Shown in pieces: positions 30,858 through 30,874 of a stretch of DNA of 30,874 nucleotides. The position numbers and the translations under genes are program-made. The first letter of the stretch is position 1. Each line of letters starts with the position of its first letter. The notes below the pieces were generated by a model. That model was not told where the DNA came from and did no database searches. It saw only the letters and a program-made list of their open reading frames with translations. Source of the DNA: Syntrophomonas sp. UBA4911 (GTDB taxonomy: Bacteria > Bacillota > Syntrophomonadia > Syntrophomonadales > Syntrophomonadaceae); assembly GCA_002398105.1 (NCBI GenBank), contig DHCD01000092.1, positions 1 through 30,874 on the forward strand, in the 5' to 3' direction.

Positions 30858-30874
30858 ATGAAGAAGCAATTGGA
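30858..30874 (+). CDS. Start of a further gene, cut by the window end (possibly the 2Fe-2S hydroxylase subunit)
   Basis: ATG at 30858 follows TAGGAGGT by 8 bases and lies 12 bases after the previous stop. Only MKKQL is visible. Subunit order in this family makes a 2Fe-2S (CoxS/XdhC-like) subunit likely, but the sequence itself cannot show it. Confidence 0.5.

Noticed and set aside
1..30874. CRISPR array, phage or toxin-antitoxin systems, transposase genes
   Set aside because: No regularly spaced direct repeats, no integrase or transposase motifs, and no small paired genes of that type were seen; the window is mostly core metabolism.

Overview
The window looks like chromosomal DNA of a low-to-mid GC Firmicute of the class Clostridia, plausibly an anaerobe related to Syntrophomonas or Desulfotomaculum. 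The reasons are strong AGGAGG-type ribosome binding sites, many TTG/GTG starts, an archaeal-type split glutamate synthase, a NifV-like synthase set beside aconitase and isocitrate dehydrogenase genes instead of an ordinary citrate synthase, copper-amine-oxidase-N repeats on a cell-wall enzyme, and a MerR-like coiled-coil regulator. This assignment is inference from gene content; no rRNA, tRNA, CRISPR array or transposase gene is present.

Region 1 (1-5245): an ammonium transporter (amt), glutamine-dependent NAD synthetase (nadE, minus strand) and glutamine-dependent asparagine synthetase (asnB). The asnB leader contains an intrinsic terminator and dyad symmetries before the start codon. Region 2 (5246-12547): an ANTAR antiterminator-type response regulator, glutamine synthetase (glnA) and a split glutamate synthase. 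The synthase is encoded as a glutaminase subunit, an FMN/Fe-S synthase subunit, a 16-cysteine ferredoxin, an FAD/NAD oxidoreductase and a GXGXG subunit. A promoter followed by a terminator precedes the operon. A small hairpin with a six-base AAAGGC loop overlaps the 5' arm of the terminator, as expected of an ANTAR RNA target.

Region 3 (12548-21260): gatCAB (tRNA amidotransferase), then a NifV-like synthase best explained as Re-citrate synthase, a two-subunit aconitase of the LeuC/LeuD family, NADP isocitrate dehydrogenase and metF. Together these would convert acetyl-CoA and oxaloacetate to 2-oxoglutarate, which the upstream glutamate synthase and glutamine synthetase turn into glutamate and glutamine. 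NadE, AsnB and GatCAB then consume the glutamine. Regions 1-3 therefore read as an ammonium and glutamine island. Two AT-rich palindromic intergenic repeats lie in or just after region 3.

Region 4 (21261-28163): a membrane hybrid histidine kinase, a secreted glucosaminidase with stalk repeats, an acetate/succinate-family transporter (satP-like), a MerR-like regulator with repeated operator-like sites, and an XRE-cupin regulator. The 580-base gap before the MerR-like gene holds a minus-strand terminator with no visible gene and a large nested palindrome. Region 5 (28164-30874): a PreA-like flavoprotein with a 2[4Fe-4S] tail, then the FAD subunit of a xanthine dehydrogenase-type molybdenum hydroxylase and the start of a further gene cut by the window end. 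This suggests the beginning of a purine, pyrimidine or other N-heterocycle redox cluster, visibly richer in GC than the DNA just before it.
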